NCBI RefSeq assembly: GCF_900106065.1
Contig: NZ_LT629796.1
Coordinates: 6,362,501 to 6,426,500, forward strand
Length of the DNA: 64,000 bases
Direction of reading: 5' to 3'
Source of the DNA: Pseudomonas mandelii
GTDB taxonomy: Bacteria; Pseudomonadota; Gammaproteobacteria; Pseudomonadales; Pseudomonadaceae
A program made the translations under genes and the position numbers. Shown piece by piece: positions 1-9,485 of this stretch. Positions within the stretch are counted from its first letter, which is position 1. Each line of letters starts with the position of its first letter. Under the pieces are notes generated by a model that worked only from the letters and a program-made list of their open reading frames with translations, was not told the origin of the DNA and ran no database searches.

Positions 1-114
1 GTAGCTCTGCATCTGATCATCGAGAAGTGCATCGAACGTGCGCTCGACCGTTTGCAACCCCAGTACCAGGCCGACCGTCATCACCAGAAACAGCCCAAGA
101 AATAACCGCAGCAT
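1..114 (-). CDS. Sensor histidine kinase, N-terminal fragment
   Basis: Only the first 38 codons are inside the window; the gene runs off the left edge. The visible part starts with a hydrophobic, leucine/valine-rich segment (about residues 2-20), as expected for the first membrane helix of a sensor kinase, followed by a charged stretch that would begin the periplasmic sensor. The ATG follows the TAA of the response regulator directly, with no spacer, so the two are almost certainly co-translated. The kinase assignment rests on this coupling and the membrane helix; no catalytic motif is visible. Confidence 0.6.
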   Translation of the reverse strand, partial: MLRLFLGLFLVMTVGLVLGLQTVERTFDALLDDQMQSY

Positions 115-822
115 TTACAGCTCCCACGCAAACGGATTGAACAGGTAACCCTTGCCCCAGATGGTCTTGATGCACACCGGTTCGCGCGGGTTGTCCTTGA
201 GCTTGCCGCGCAACTTGCTGATGTAGACGTCGACACTGCGGTTGAGGCCGTCAAACGCAATACCGCGCATGCGGTTGAGGATGTCATCGCGGGACAGAAC
301 CTTGCCGGCAGCGCTGGCCAGCAACCACAGCAGTTCGAATTCCATGGTGGTCATTTCGATGACCTCCCCCGCCAACCGCACTTCGCGACAGCTGCGGTCG
401 ATGCTCAGGTTGCCGAATTCCAGGGCGCTGCACACGCCGCTGTCCGGCGCCTGACGCCGTTGCAACGCACGCAGGCGGGCCAGCAATACAGGCGGTTTGA
501 TTGGTTTGATCACGTAGTCGTCGGCACCGGACTCCAGGCCGAGGATGTGATCGAGGTCATCTTCCTTGGCCGTCAGGATGACGATCGGCGTGTCGGACAC
601 GCTGCGGATCTCGCGGCACACGTGCAGGCCGCTCTGCCCCGGCAGCATCAGGTCGAGCACGACGATTTTCGGTTTGAATTCGAGGAACGCGGCCAACGCG
701 AGGTCGCCGCGGTGAACCTGGCGGACCTCAAAGCCATGTTGGGACAGGAAATGCGCGATCAGCCCGGCGAGCTTCTCGTCGTCTTCCACCAGCAATACTT
801 TGCCAAAACCCAGGTTATCCAT
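115..822 (-). CDS. OmpR/PhoB-family response regulator (RstA-like)
   Basis: A 235-residue DNA-binding response regulator. The receiver domain (about 7-120) has the acidic pair D14/D15 and a phospho-acceptor Asp near residue 57 in VVLDLMLPG. The C-terminal winged helix (about 135-232) ends in IWGKGYLFNPFAWEL, which resembles RstA. It should activate or repress transcription after phosphorylation by the coupled kinase. The reading frame is open to 903, but I chose the ATG at 822 because the receiver fold begins immediately after it; an ATG at 861 is the alternative. The RstA-like subtype is a recollection of the tail motif, not a search result. Confidence 0.8.
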   Translation of the reverse strand: MDNLGFGKVLLVEDDEKLAGLIAHFLSQHGFEVRQVHRGDLALAAFLEFKPKIVVLDLMLPGQSGLHVCREIRSVSDTPIVILTAKEDDLDHILGLESGADDYVIKPIKPPVLLARLRALQRRQAPDSGVCSALEFGNLSIDRSCREVRLAGEVIEMTTMEFELLWLLASAAGKVLSRDDILNRMRGIAFDGLNRSVDVYISKLRGKLKDNPREPVCIKTIWGKGYLFNPFAWEL

Positions 823-902
823 AACGACCGTCTGCCAACCCTTGTTAGAAGTGGGCGGCATTATGGCGCCAATCGGTGACGGGACGGTGATGACGGGCAG
901 CA

Positions 903-927
903 AAAACCGGCCTCGAGGGCCGGTTTT
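903..927 (-). terminator. Rho-independent terminator downstream of miaE
   Basis: A 10-bp perfect stem (AAAACCGGCC and its complement) around a 5-base loop, with a T-run on the minus strand. It lies about 70 bases past the miaE stop and before the response regulator start, so it should separate the two transcription units. Confidence 0.75.
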
Positions 928-998
928 CAGTGATCTTTCATACTCTTAAGAGTTTTTAACAATTCAGTCGCAAAAGATTGCAACGCGCGGAGGGCGAA

Positions 999-1616
999 TC
1001 ACGCCGATGCCGGGACACCGCTGTGAAAACGGAACTCCACGTCCGGCGACTCGATCAGTTCCTGCTCGGCGGCACGGACCCGGTCAATGACTTGCGCAAC
1101 ATCCTTGGCATCACCGTACTGGTAAGCGAGTTTCAGGTAACCCTGGAAATGCCGCGCTTCGCTCTTCAGCAAGCCGAAATAGAACTTGCCCAGTTCTTCG
1201 TCCAGATGCGGTACCAGCGCCTCGAAACGCTCGCAGCTGCGGGCTTCGATAAATGCGCCGACCACCAGCGTGTCCACCAGCTTGACCGGCTCGTGGCTGC
1301 GCACCACTTTGCGCAGGCCCGAGGCATAACGCCCGGCGGACAGCTGACGCAGCTCGATCTTGCGCTTTTTCATCAGGCGCATGACCTGCTCGTGATGCAC
1401 CAGCTCTTCCCGGGCCAGGCGCGACATCAGGTTGATCAGGTCGACATGGGAGTGATACTTGGCGATCAGGCTCAACGCCGTGCTGGCCGCCTTGAACTCA
1501 CAGTTCTTGTGGTCGATCAGCAAGGTGTCCTGATCGGCAAGCGCGGCCTGGACCCAGCCATCGGGGGTTCGGCAGCCGAGGAACTCGTGAATTTCGGGAA
1601 GGATCATGGGGCTCAC
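999..1616 (-). CDS. miaE: tRNA-(ms2io6A) hydroxylase MiaE
   Basis: A 205-residue cytoplasmic non-haem di-iron monooxygenase that hydroxylates the isopentenyl group of ms2i6A at position 37 of tRNAs. Visible ligand motifs are EELVHHEQV (an E-x3-H type helix) and SEARHFQGY (ExxH), with the family stretch IDHKNCEFKAASTA near the N terminus. Length fits the family. The frame opens with a GTG at 1616; an ATG at 1607 (protein starting MILPEIHEF) is equally plausible and neither has a strong ribosome site. It stands alone, with its own terminator downstream. Confidence 0.92.
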   Translation of the reverse strand: MSPMILPEIHEFLGCRTPDGWVQAALADQDTLLIDHKNCEFKAASTALSLIAKYHSHVDLINLMSRLAREELVHHEQVMRLMKKRKIELRQLSAGRYASGLRKVVRSHEPVKLVDTLVVGAFIEARSCERFEALVPHLDEELGKFYFGLLKSEARHFQGYLKLAYQYGDAKDVAQVIDRVRAAEQELIESPDVEFRFHSGVPASA

Positions 1617-1768
1617 GGAATAAAAGGTCTGAATCGAAGGGCGCCGATTATACCGGCCTGCCGCCAGACCACCAGTCGCCGCCGTTGATATGCATCAAGT
1701 ACCGGGTTGGCGGCGACCAACTATAGTTGTCCAACGCAGTATTTTTTACCTTCCTGGAGATCCCGATC

Positions 1769-2632
1769 ATGCAAGCCATTCGCAGCATCCTGGTGGTCAT
1801 CGAACCCGAACACTCGGAAAGCCTGGCGCTCAAACGGGCCAAACTGATTGCAGGCGTGACCCAGGCGCATCTGCATCTGCTGGTGTGCGATCGCAAGCAT
1901 GACCACAGCGGCATGTTGGGCGTGCTCAAGGCGGCACTGTTGCAGGACGGCTACAGCGTCACCACCGAGCAGGCCTGGAATGAGAGCCTGCATGAAACCA
2001 TCGTCGATGTGCAGCAGGCGGAAGGCTGCGGGCTGGTGATCAAACAGCATTACCCCGACAGCCCGTTGAAAAAAGCCCTGCTGACCCCGGCGGACTGGAA
2101 ACTGCTGCGTTATTGCCCGACGCCGGTGCTGCTGGTGAAAACCTCTAAACCGTGGACCGGCGGGGTCATTCTCGCGGCCATTGACGTCGGCAATGCCGAT
2201 GGCGAACACCGCACGTTGCACGCCACCATCGTCGATCACGGTTACGACATCGCCAGCCTGGCCAAGGCCAAACTGCACGTGGTCAGTGCCCATCCGTCAC
2301 CGATGCTGTCGGCGGCGGACCCTACGCTGCAGCTCAGCGAAACCATCGAGGAGCGCTATCGCGAGCAGTGCAAGGCCTTTCAGGCCGAGTTCGATATCGA
2401 TGATGATCACCTGCACATCGAGGAAGGTCCGGCGGATGTATTGATTCCGTTCATGGTGCACAAGCTGCAGGCGGCGGTGACGGTGATTGGCACTGTTGCG
2501 CGGTCCGGGTTGTCCGGAGCGTTGATCGGGAATACGGCGGAAGTGGTGCTGGATGCGGTGGAGAGCGATGTGCTGGTGCTGAAGCCGGATACGATCATGG
2601 ATCATCTGGAGGAGATTGTGACGCAGCATTGA
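1769..2632 (+). CDS. Universal stress protein, tandem UspA domains (UspE-like)
   Basis: A 287-residue protein with two Usp domains (about 1-145 and 155-285). The second ends with a nucleotide-binding type loop, GTVARSGLSGALIGNTAE, typical of ATP-binding Usp proteins; the first lacks a clear copy. Double-domain proteins of this length are UspE-like, and in pseudomonads such genes are often induced by oxygen limitation or stationary phase (family knowledge). I chose the ATG at 1769 because GGAG precedes it at good spacing; the frame is open from a TTG at 1727. Confidence 0.85.
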   Translation: MQAIRSILVVIEPEHSESLALKRAKLIAGVTQAHLHLLVCDRKHDHSGMLGVLKAALLQDGYSVTTEQAWNESLHETIVDVQQAEGCGLVIKQHYPDSPLKKALLTPADWKLLRYCPTPVLLVKTSKPWTGGVILAAIDVGNADGEHRTLHATIVDHGYDIASLAKAKLHVVSAHPSPMLSAADPTLQLSETIEERYREQCKAFQAEFDIDDDHLHIEEGPADVLIPFMVHKLQAAVTVIGTVARSGLSGALIGNTAEVVLDAVESDVLVLKPDTIMDHLEEIVTQH

Positions 2633-2656
2633 GATTTGCGGCGTCGGGTAGTACGC

Positions 2657-2749
2657 CTTCGCGGGCAAGCCTCGCTCCTACAGGGTTTGTGTTGATCACA
2701 CCCGTTGTGTACGACACACCCCCTGTAGGAGCGAGGCTTGCCCGCGAAG
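2657..2749. repeat. REP pair (BIME), family A
   Basis: Two inverted copies of a REP core containing GCGGGCAAGCCTCGCTCC, separated by a short spacer, between the stress protein gene and the convergent DUF1289 gene. The same core recurs at 23301, 29636, 38057 and 51342. Confidence 0.9.
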
Positions 2750-2759
2750 CACTTAATGT

Positions 2760-3230
2760 TCAGCCGCCAAAAGCGTCTTTCAGAAACCCCGGCGCAATGT
2801 AGCGCTGATAATGCGCCTCAGAGAGCAAAAAGAATTCCCGATCAATGGCGTCACGCAATTCCGGCAGGTTCCAGTCGCGAAACTCCGGCATCAGCACCAT
2901 CCCGTAGGCTTCCAGGTTATTGATGACCCGCGCACCACGGGCGATCAGCTGATAAGCCCAGCAATACTCGGATTGATGCGGCACAAAGCGGATCTTGCGC
3001 TGCTCCAGTTGCAAGCGCAGGCGCTGCGGGTCGAAAATTTCCAGCTTGCTGGCCATCACCTGGGACAACAACTGCTCAAGACGCAGCCACACCGCGCGCT
3101 TTTCCTCCTCGTTGTAACCATTCCAGTTGATCACTTCATGGTGGAAACGCTTGCAGCCACGGCACACCAGATCACCGTAAACAGTGGAACAGAGGCCGAC
3201 GCAGGGGGTCTTGATGGTCTGATTGGGCAT
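2760..3230 (-). CDS. DUF1289 domain protein
   Basis: A 156-residue protein with the DUF1289 signature at the N terminus: TPCVGLCSTVYGDLVCRGC, followed by an R-x-x-x-E-x-x-x-W pattern and an aromatic WNGYNEEEK segment. The conserved cysteines at about residues 9, 13, 22 and 25 suggest metal or Fe-S binding. The C-terminal 90 residues are an extension that I recognise only as common in Pseudomonas homologues. Biochemical role unknown. No clear Shine-Dalgarno precedes the ATG, so the start is less certain than the family. Confidence 0.8.
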   Translation of the reverse strand: MPNQTIKTPCVGLCSTVYGDLVCRGCKRFHHEVINWNGYNEEEKRAVWLRLEQLLSQVMASKLEIFDPQRLRLQLEQRKIRFVPHQSEYCWAYQLIARGARVINNLEAYGMVLMPEFRDWNLPELRDAIDREFFLLSEAHYQRYIAPGFLKDAFGG

Positions 3231-3317
3231 AGGTCAGGAGGACACGGGAAAGCAGAACAGGCCGGCATGTTAGCCCTTTGTCTAACATTGATCACCCCTC
3301 AATCTTGAGGGGCCAAC

Positions 3318-3346
3318 TTACCTTTAATTTTTTTTTGCCGTAGAAT
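3318..3346 (+). promoter_or_regulatory. Candidate sigma70 promoter of acnB
   Basis: TTACCT (3 of 6 consensus matches) and TAGAAT (5 of 6) are separated by 17 bases, the spacer being T-rich. Transcription from here would start near 3353 and give a leader of about 285 bases before the acnB GTG. Prediction only. Confidence 0.35.
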
Positions 3347-3377
3347 CAGCCAGCCTTTTAAGGCGCCAATGTCCGTT

Positions 3378-3518
3378 AGAAGCTGTTTTCAAAGCGTCAC
3401 GAGCACAGTCGTTCCTTCAGAGCGGAGTTGGCGAAGGGTTTTTCCAGCGGGGAAAAGCTCTACGCCAACCCTCATCAGCTCCCCGTTCTGCAGGCGTAAA
3501 ACTTTGAAAGCAGCTTCT
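3378..3518 (+). ncRNA. Putative structured acnB leader RNA
   Basis: This segment of the 408-base gap before acnB folds on paper into nested stems. An outer 17-bp helix pairs 3378-3394 with 3502-3518 (one G-U). A second 8-bp stem pairs 3418-3425 with 3483-3490 (one G-U). A third 7-bp stem pairs 3427-3433 with 3463-3469, and an apical hairpin pairs 3440-3445 with 3451-3456. It ends about 120 bases before the acnB start. A 72-codon open frame on the minus strand (3389-3607) covers the same bases, so a small protein or decayed element remains possible. I do not recognise it as a known riboswitch. Confidence 0.45.
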
Positions 3519-3638
3519 GTAAGGAATTGTCGGTAATTCTGGCTAAGTGGCCCACAACGCCACGCAGCGCATGAGTACGGCAATTTCGGGATGAGCGTCC
3601 CGGACACCCATTTGGGACCACTGATGAGGGTAATAACT

Positions 3639-6248
3639 GTGCTTGAAGCCTACCGCAAACATATCGAAGAGCGTGCAGCACTGGGTATCGTTCCCCAGCC
3701 GCTAAACGCCGAACAAACTGCAGGCCTGGTCGAGCTGCTGAAGAATCCCCCGGCTGGCGAAGAAGCTTTCCTCGTTGACCTGATCACCAATCGCATTCCG
3801 CCAGGCGTGGACGAAGCAGCCTATGTAAAGGCCGGTTTCCTGTCTGCCCTCGCCAAAGGCGAAGCAACCTCCCCTCTGATCGACAAGAAACGCGCTGTTG
3901 AACTGCTCGGCACCATGCAGGGCGGCTACAACATCGTGACTCTGGTCAATCTGCTGGACGACGCCGAACTGGCGCCAGTCGCTGCCAAAGAACTCAAGCA
4001 CACCCTGCTGATGTTCGACGCGTTCCACGACGTCGCTGAAAAAGCCAAGAACGGCAACGTACACGCTAAAGGCGTGCTGCAATCCTGGGCTGACGGCGAG
4101 TGGTTCAAGAACCGCCCTGTGCTGGCCGACAAGATCAGCCTGCGCGTGTTCAAGGTCACCGGCGAAACCAACACCGACGACCTGTCCCCTGCTCCGGACG
4201 CCTGGTCCCGCCCGGACATCCCGCTGCACGCCCTCGCCATGCTGAAAATGGCCCGTGAAGGCATCGTGCCTGACGCCCAGGGCGTCACCGGTCCGATGAA
4301 GCAGATCGAAGAAATGCGCGGTCAAGGCTTCCCGATCGCCTACGTCGGTGACGTGGTCGGTACCGGTTCTTCGCGTAAGTCCGCCACCAACTCGGTGCTG
4401 TGGTTCTTCGGTGACGACGTACCTTTCGTGCCGAACAAGCGTGCCGGCGGTTTCTGCTTCGGCAGCAAAATCGCTCCGATCTTCTACAACACCATGGAAG
4501 ATGCCGGCGCACTGCCAATCGAATTCGACGTGACCAACATGCACATGGGCGACGTGATCGACCTGTACCCGCATGCTGGCAAAGTCTGCAAACACGGCAC
4601 TGACGAAGTCCTGACCACCTTCGAAATGAAGACCCCGGTACTGTTGGACGAAGTTCGTGCTGGCGGCCGTATTCCGCTGATCATCGGTCGCGGCCTGACC
4701 GACAAGGCACGTGCCGAACTGGGCCTGGGCCCTACCGACCTGTTCAAACTGCCTGAAGCGCCTGTCGACACCGGCAAAGGCTTCACCCTGGCACAGAAAA
4801 TGGTCGGCAAGGCGTGCGGTCTGCCAGAAGGCAAAGGCGTTCGTCCTGGCACCTACTGCGAACCGAAGATGACCACCGTCGGCTCTCAGGACACCACCGG
4901 TCCTATGACCCGTGACGAACTGAAAGACCTGGCGTGCCTGGGCTTCTCGACCGATCTGGTGATGCAGTCCTTCTGCCACACCGCGGCCTATCCAAAGCCG
5001 ATCGACGTGACCACCCACCACACCCTGCCAGACTTCATCATGACCCGCGGCGGCGTTTCCCTGCGTCCGGGCGACGGCATCATCCACAGCTGGCTGAACC
5101 GCATGCTGCTGCCGGACACCGTCGGTACCGGTGGTGACTCGCACACCCGCTTCCCGATGGGCATTTCGTTCCCGGCCGGTTCTGGCCTGGTAGCGTTCGC
5201 CGCCGCCACTGGCGTCATGCCGCTGGACATGCCGGAATCGATCCTGGTGCGCTTCAAAGGCAAAATGCAACCGGGCGTCACCCTGCGTGACCTGGTTCAC
5301 GCCATTCCTTACTTCGCGATTCAGGCTGGCCTGTTGACCGTTGAGAAGAAAGGCAAAAAGAACGCCTTCTCCGGTCGCATCCTGGAAATCGAAGGCCTGG
5401 ACAACCTGAGCATCGAACAAGCTTTCGAGCTGTCCGACGCCTCGGCTGAACGTTCGGCTGCCGGTTGCACCATCAAGCTGTCGAAAGAATCCATCACCGA
5501 GTACCTGAACTCCAACATCACCCTGCTGCGCTGGATGATCGGTGAAGGCTACGGCGATGCGCGTACCCTGGAACGTCGTGCTCAAGCGATGGAAGCCTGG
5601 GTTGCCAACCCTGAGCTGATGGTTGCCGATGCTGACGCCGAATACGCTGAAATCATCGAAATCGACCTGGCCGACATCAAAGAGCCTGTGCTCTGCGCGC
5701 CAAACGATCCGGACGACGCCCGTCTGCTGTCCAGCGTTGCTGGCGAGAAGATCGACGAAGTGTTCATCGGTTCGTGCATGACCAACATCGGTCACTTCCG
5801 CGCTGCCGGTAAACTGCTGGATCAGGTCAAAGGTCAGCTTCCAACCCGTCTGTGGCTGTCGCCGCCGACCAAGATGGACGCTCACCAGCTGACCGAAGAA
5901 GGCTACTACGGCATCTACGGCAAGGCCGGCGCTCGCATGGAAATGCCAGGCTGCTCGCTGTGCATGGGTAACCAGGCACGTGTAGAGCCGAACTCCACCG
6001 TGGTGTCGACATCGACCCGTAACTTCCCGAACCGTCTGGGTGACGGCGCGAACGTCTACCTGGCCTCGGCGGAGCTGGCGTCCGTTGCTTCCATCCTGGG
6101 TCGCCTGCCGACCGTCGAGGAGTACATGGAATACGCTGGCAAGATCGACAGCATGGCGGCCGACGTTTACCGCTACCTGTCCTTCGACCAGATCGCCGAG
6201 TTCCGTGAAGCTGCTGCGAACGCCAACATCCCGGTCGTTCAAGCCTAA
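3639..6248 (+). CDS. acnB: Bifunctional aconitate hydratase 2 / 2-methylisocitrate dehydratase AcnB
   Basis: An 869-residue TCA-cycle enzyme that interconverts citrate and isocitrate through cis-aconitate; AcnB-type enzymes also act in the 2-methylcitrate cycle. The order is typical of AcnB: an N-terminal HEAT-like domain, a swivel domain ([20 protein letters not shown]), then the catalytic domains. Fe-S ligands are visible in FIGSCMTN and [10 protein letters not shown] chose the GTG at 3639, giving [16 protein letters not shown] as in AcnB proteins, because GAGGG lies 8 bases upstream; the open frame starts at 3591 but that extension is not family sequence. A long structured leader precedes it. 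Confidence 0.97.
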   Translation: MLEAYRKHIEERAALGIVPQPLNAEQTAGLVELLKNPPAGEEAFLVDLITNRIPPGVDEAAYVKAGFLSALAKGEATSPLIDKKRAVELLGTMQGGYNIVTLVNLLDDAELAPVAAKELKHTLLMFDAFHDVAEKAKNGNVHAKGVLQSWADGEWFKNRPVLADKISLRVFKVTGETNTDDLSPAPDAWSRPDIPLHALAMLKMAREGIVPDAQGVTGPMKQIEEMRGQGFPIAYVGDVVGTGSSRKSATNSVLWFFGDDVPFVPNKRAGGFCFGSKIAPIFYNTMEDAGALPIEFDVTNMHMGDVIDLYPHAGKVCKHGTDEVLTTFEMKTPVLLDEVRAGGRIPLIIGRGLTDKARAELGLGPTDLFKLPEAPVDTGKGFTLAQKMVGKACGLPEGKGVRPGTYCEPKMTTVGSQDTTGPMTRDELKDLACLGFSTDLVMQSFCHTAAYPKPIDVTTHHTLPDFIMTRGGVSLRPGDGIIHSWLNRMLLPDTVGTGGDSHTRFPMGISFPAGSGLVAFAAATGVMPLDMPESILVRFKGKMQPGVTLRDLVHAIPYFAIQAGLLTVEKKGKKNAFSGRILEIEGLDNLSIEQAFELSDASAERSAAGCTIKLSKESITEYLNSNITLLRWMIGEGYGDARTLERRAQAMEAWVANPELMVADADAEYAEIIEIDLADIKEPVLCAPNDPDDARLLSSVAGEKIDEVFIGSCMTNIGHFRAAGKLLDQVKGQLPTRLWLSPPTKMDAHQLTEEGYYGIYGKAGARMEMPGCSLCMGNQARVEPNSTVVSTSTRNFPNRLGDGANVYLASAELASVASILGRLPTVEEYMEYAGKIDSMAADVYRYLSFDQIAEFREAAANANIPVVQA

Positions 6249-6262
6249 CGCTGCAACGCAAT

Positions 6263-6301
6263 AAAAAACGCCGCCCATCGTGAGATGAGCGGCGTTTTTT
6301 T
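6263..6301 (+). terminator. acnB terminator, probably bidirectional
   Basis: A GC-rich hairpin (AACGCCGC... with a GTGA loop) is flanked by an A-run and a T-run, between the convergent acnB and SulP genes. It can serve both strands. A near-identical copy lies at 8117-8155. Confidence 0.9.
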
Positions 6302-6328
6302 ATGCCCGCAAGCCCGCTACCACAGGGG

Positions 6329-7990
6329 TTATGTGGATGGCTTGAGGGCTTGTTGCACCGCGCCGTCGACGCTCAGGCCACTCAGAATCACCTGCTCCAT
6401 TTCCTGCGTCGGTAACCGTGCAAGCACCGCTTTGGCTTCGTGCTTGAGCCGCGCCAGGATCAACAGCATGTCCAGCGCCCGCACCTGCATAAAGAACGCT
6501 TCCAGCGCTTCGATACTGGTGCCGTCCAGATCGGGGGATTCTTCCAGGCTGAGAATGATCGTATGCACCGGCGGCTCCGCGTGCCGGGCCAGGTGCAGCG
6601 CGCCACTCAGAATGCGCTCCACGTTCGCGAAAAACAGCGCCTCGCTGGGCCTCACGATCAGCACGCCGGGGATTGCCCGGGCATCGGGATGGCGCTGCAG
6701 GTCGACATAATCATGGCCGTTACCCATTTGCCCCAGCACTTGAATATCCGCCGAAGACATCTGCTTGAGCATCAGCACCACGCTGATCACCACCGCCACC
6801 AGCAAGCCGTCCAGCACGCCAAGCACCAACACGGCGGCCACCGCGCAGATCACCAGCAAGCGGTCGCGACGCCAGATGAAATACCGACCCAATGGCTGCA
6901 GGCTCAAGCCGCGCGCCAGTGCATGAATGACGATGGCCGCCAGCACCGGTTCGGGCGTCAAGGCAATCCAGGGCAACACGGTCAAGACAATCAGCAACAC
7001 CACCCCCGCCGCAACCACACCGGCCAGGCGTGAACCGGCACCGGCCGCCTCATTGGCCGACGTCGCGGAGTAACCGGCGCCGCTCGGCATGCCGTGGAAC
7101 AGGCCTGACAGCAGATTGGCCGCCCCGAGGGCCAGCAGATCGCGGTTCGAGGAAACCCGGTCGCCATGCTTGAGTGCAAACGAGGTAATCGATCCATAGG
7201 ATTCGGCATACAGAATCATCACCATGGCAAACGCCAATTCCCCCAGGTGCAGCCAGTCGGCAAACGGCAGCACCGGCAGCCGGGGCACTTCAAGGCTCAG
7301 GTCGATCACACCGATCAGTTTCACTCCGTAGGCCGGCAGGTTCAGCCATTGGCCGGCGGCAATGCCGAGCGCCACCACCAGCAAGCCTCCCGGTAATCGC
7401 CGAAAACGTGCGCACACCCACAACACCAGCAGCGCCACCGCGGCGACCAGCAAGCCAACCCGATTCCACTGCGCCCACTGCTCCAGCAGTTGCGGCAGGA
7501 AACGGATCAGGTTGCCGTTGCTCAAGTGCACGTCAACGATGCTCGCCAGTTGCTTGAGGATGATGGTCACGGCCAGGCCCAATGCAAAGCCGCGCAGTAC
7601 CGGTTTGGCGATAAATGACGTCACGCGGCCAAGCTTGAACAGTCCGGCCAACAGGAAGAAACCACCCGTCACCAGCACCAGGCCGATCGCCAGCGTCATG
7701 CGCAGCCCCGAATCACCGTTGGCCAGCGTGGCGGTGGCGGCGGCCAGCACCGCTGCCGAAGATGAAGTCGCGGATACAATGGCAAAACGGCTGGTGCCGA
7801 ACAGTCCGTAGCACAGCAACCCGGCAAACAGCGCAATCACCCCGGCCTGGGGCGGCAACGCCGCAATGCTGGAATAGGCAACGGCCTCGGGCAACAACAA
7901 ACCGGCAATCGACACACCGGCCATAACGTCGAGCCAACGGTTGGGCGTATCGGCACGGGGTTGCACCGATGCGCCGGGGGCACCTGCCAT
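6329..7990 (-). CDS. SulP/SLC26-family inorganic anion transporter
   Basis: A 553-residue inner-membrane protein. The first 400 residues hold about ten to twelve hydrophobic helices and begin with the SulP-typical DVMAGVSIAGLLLPEAVAYSSI-like region (near residues 21-42). The C-terminal 120 residues look like a STAS regulatory domain (LSLEESPDLDGTSIEALEAF). The family moves sulfate, bicarbonate or related anions; the substrate cannot be read from sequence. The ATG at 7990 has GGAG upstream. It is a single gene convergent with acnB and not linked to sulfur genes, so I do not assign sulfate specifically. Confidence 0.88.
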   Translation of the reverse strand: MAGAPGASVQPRADTPNRWLDVMAGVSIAGLLLPEAVAYSSIAALPPQAGVIALFAGLLCYGLFGTSRFAIVSATSSSAAVLAAATATLANGDSGLRMTLAIGLVLVTGGFFLLAGLFKLGRVTSFIAKPVLRGFALGLAVTIILKQLASIVDVHLSNGNLIRFLPQLLEQWAQWNRVGLLVAAVALLVLWVCARFRRLPGGLLVVALGIAAGQWLNLPAYGVKLIGVIDLSLEVPRLPVLPFADWLHLGELAFAMVMILYAESYGSITSFALKHGDRVSSNRDLLALGAANLLSGLFHGMPSGAGYSATSANEAAGAGSRLAGVVAAGVVLLIVLTVLPWIALTPEPVLAAIVIHALARGLSLQPLGRYFIWRRDRLLVICAVAAVLVLGVLDGLLVAVVISVVLMLKQMSSADIQVLGQMGNGHDYVDLQRHPDARAIPGVLIVRPSEALFFANVERILSGALHLARHAEPPVHTIILSLEESPDLDGTSIEALEAFFMQVRALDMLLILARLKHEAKAVLARLPTQEMEQVILSGLSVDGAVQQALKPST

Positions 7991-8116
7991 AAAGCGTCTC
8001 CAGAGAAAGGGTCAATCTGCGGCAAACGGTCTACGACGCGCTGATGCAGCCGCAAGCTTAGCCGCTAATCCTGGGGGACGGGTGCGCTGGATCAGGGGTG
8101 TGCGTTCTTCTACGCA

Positions 8117-8155
8117 ATAAAAAACGCCGCCCATCGAAAGATGAGCAGCGTTTAT
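8117..8155 (-). terminator. Terminator of the serine-type permease gene, duplicate of the acnB terminator
   Basis: Read on the minus strand this is a GC-rich hairpin with a TTTC loop followed by a run of six T, 50 bases after the permease stop. About 45 of 50 bases match the acnB terminator region. Confidence 0.85.
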
Positions 8156-8204
8156 TTATGCCTGATCGTTCCCCCGCCCCGCGTGGGAATGATCAAAGCA
8201 GTGC

Positions 8205-9485
8205 TCAGGCCGTCAGCGAATAGATCAACGCCGAAATCGCCACCAGCCCCACCGCCGTCACGAAGACGTTGGACGCCTGACCTCGGAAGCGCGCCATCGC
8301 CGGCACTTTGCGGATCGCGTACATCGGCATCAGGAACAGGATCGCGGCGATGATCGGGCCACCGAGGGTTTCGATCATGCCGAGGATGCTCGGGTTCAGG
8401 GTCGCGACAATCCAGCACACCACCAGCATGAACGCGGCGGTCATGCGGTCCAGGGTCTTGGGCGCCGGGCGTTTGCCGCTTTTTACGATCAAGCCTTTGA
8501 GGCCTTCGCTGGCGCCGATGTAGTGGCCCAGGAATGACTTGGAAATGGCCACGAACGCAATCAACGGCGCCGCAAAGGCAATGGTCGGGTTGCTGAAGTG
8601 GTTGGCCAGGTACGACAGGATCGACAGGTTCTGCGCCTTGGCTTCCGCCAGTTGCCCCGGCGACAGGGTCAGCACGCAGCTGAAGACGAAGAACAGCACC
8701 ATCGCCACCATCAAGAGGTGGGCGCGGGAGAGGATCTGCGAGCTGCGCTCTTCAGCGTGTTCGCCGTAACGACGCTTCTGGTCCACCGCGAACGCCGAAA
8801 TGATCGGCGAGTGGTTGAACGAGAACACCATGACCGGAATGGCCAGCCACAGCGTGTGCAGCAGCGCCGACGGTTCAGGCAGGGTCGACGCCGTGGCCAG
8901 GATGCCACCGTTCCAGTGCGGAATCAGGAACACCGCGAGAAACAGCAGCGCCACGATGAACGGGTACACCATCAGGCTCATGGCCTTGACGATCGCCTGC
9001 TCGCCACAACGCACCACCGCCAGCAGGCCGAGGATCAGCACCAGCGACAGCACGGCGCGCGGGGGCGGCATGATGTGCAGTTGATGTTCAAGGAAACTGC
9101 CTACGGTGTTGGTCAGGGCCACGCTGTAGATCAGCAGGATCGGGAAGATCGCGAAGAAGTACAGCAAGGTGATCAACGCACCGGCCTTGATGCCGAAGTG
9201 TTCTTCCACCACTTCGGTGATGTCCGCGCCTTCGCGGCCGGACAACACGAAGCGGGTCAGGCCACGGTGCGCATAAAAGGTCATCGGGAATGCCAGCACC
9301 GCCAGGATCAGCAACGGCCAGAAACCTCCCAGGCCTGCGTTGATCGGCAAAAACAGGGTACCGGCTCCGATGGCCGTGCCAAACAGGCCGAGCATCCAGA
9401 TGGTGTCATGGCGATTCCAGCTAGTGAGAGTCGCTGGTGTCGCCGCTACATAGCGTTCGTCGACGCTATTGGCCTGATCATTCAT
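8205..9485 (-). CDS. Serine/threonine-type amino acid permease (HAAAP family, SdaC-like)
   Basis: A 426-residue polytopic membrane protein with about eleven helices. The first is preceded by WNRHDTIWMLGLFGTAIGAG, the family entry motif, and a later conserved loop reads PVMVFSFNHSPIISAF. This is the SdaC/TdcC/HAAAP group, proton-coupled importers of serine or threonine; the exact substrate is inferred. I start at the ATG at 9485 (MNDQANSVDER), with GGAG about 12 bases upstream, rather than the in-frame start at 9512. No serine dehydratase gene is adjacent. Confidence 0.85.
   Translation of the reverse strand: MNDQANSVDERYVAATPATLTSWNRHDTIWMLGLFGTAIGAGTLFLPINAGLGGFWPLLILAVLAFPMTFYAHRGLTRFVLSGREGADITEVVEEHFGIKAGALITLLYFFAIFPILLIYSVALTNTVGSFLEHQLHIMPPPRAVLSLVLILGLLAVVRCGEQAIVKAMSLMVYPFIVALLFLAVFLIPHWNGGILATASTLPEPSALLHTLWLAIPVMVFSFNHSPIISAFAVDQKRRYGEHAEERSSQILSRAHLLMVAMVLFFVFSCVLTLSPGQLAEAKAQNLSILSYLANHFSNPTIAFAAPLIAFVAISKSFLGHYIGASEGLKGLIVKSGKRPAPKTLDRMTAAFMLVVCWIVATLNPSILGMIETLGGPIIAAILFLMPMYAIRKVPAMARFRGQASNVFVTAVGLVAISALIYSLTA

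Noticed and set aside
3702..6278. 858-codon open frame on the minus strand through acnB
   Set aside because: It mirrors acnB in the antisense frame, a usual effect of G/C third positions. It has no ribosome site and a Gln/Val/His-rich composition.
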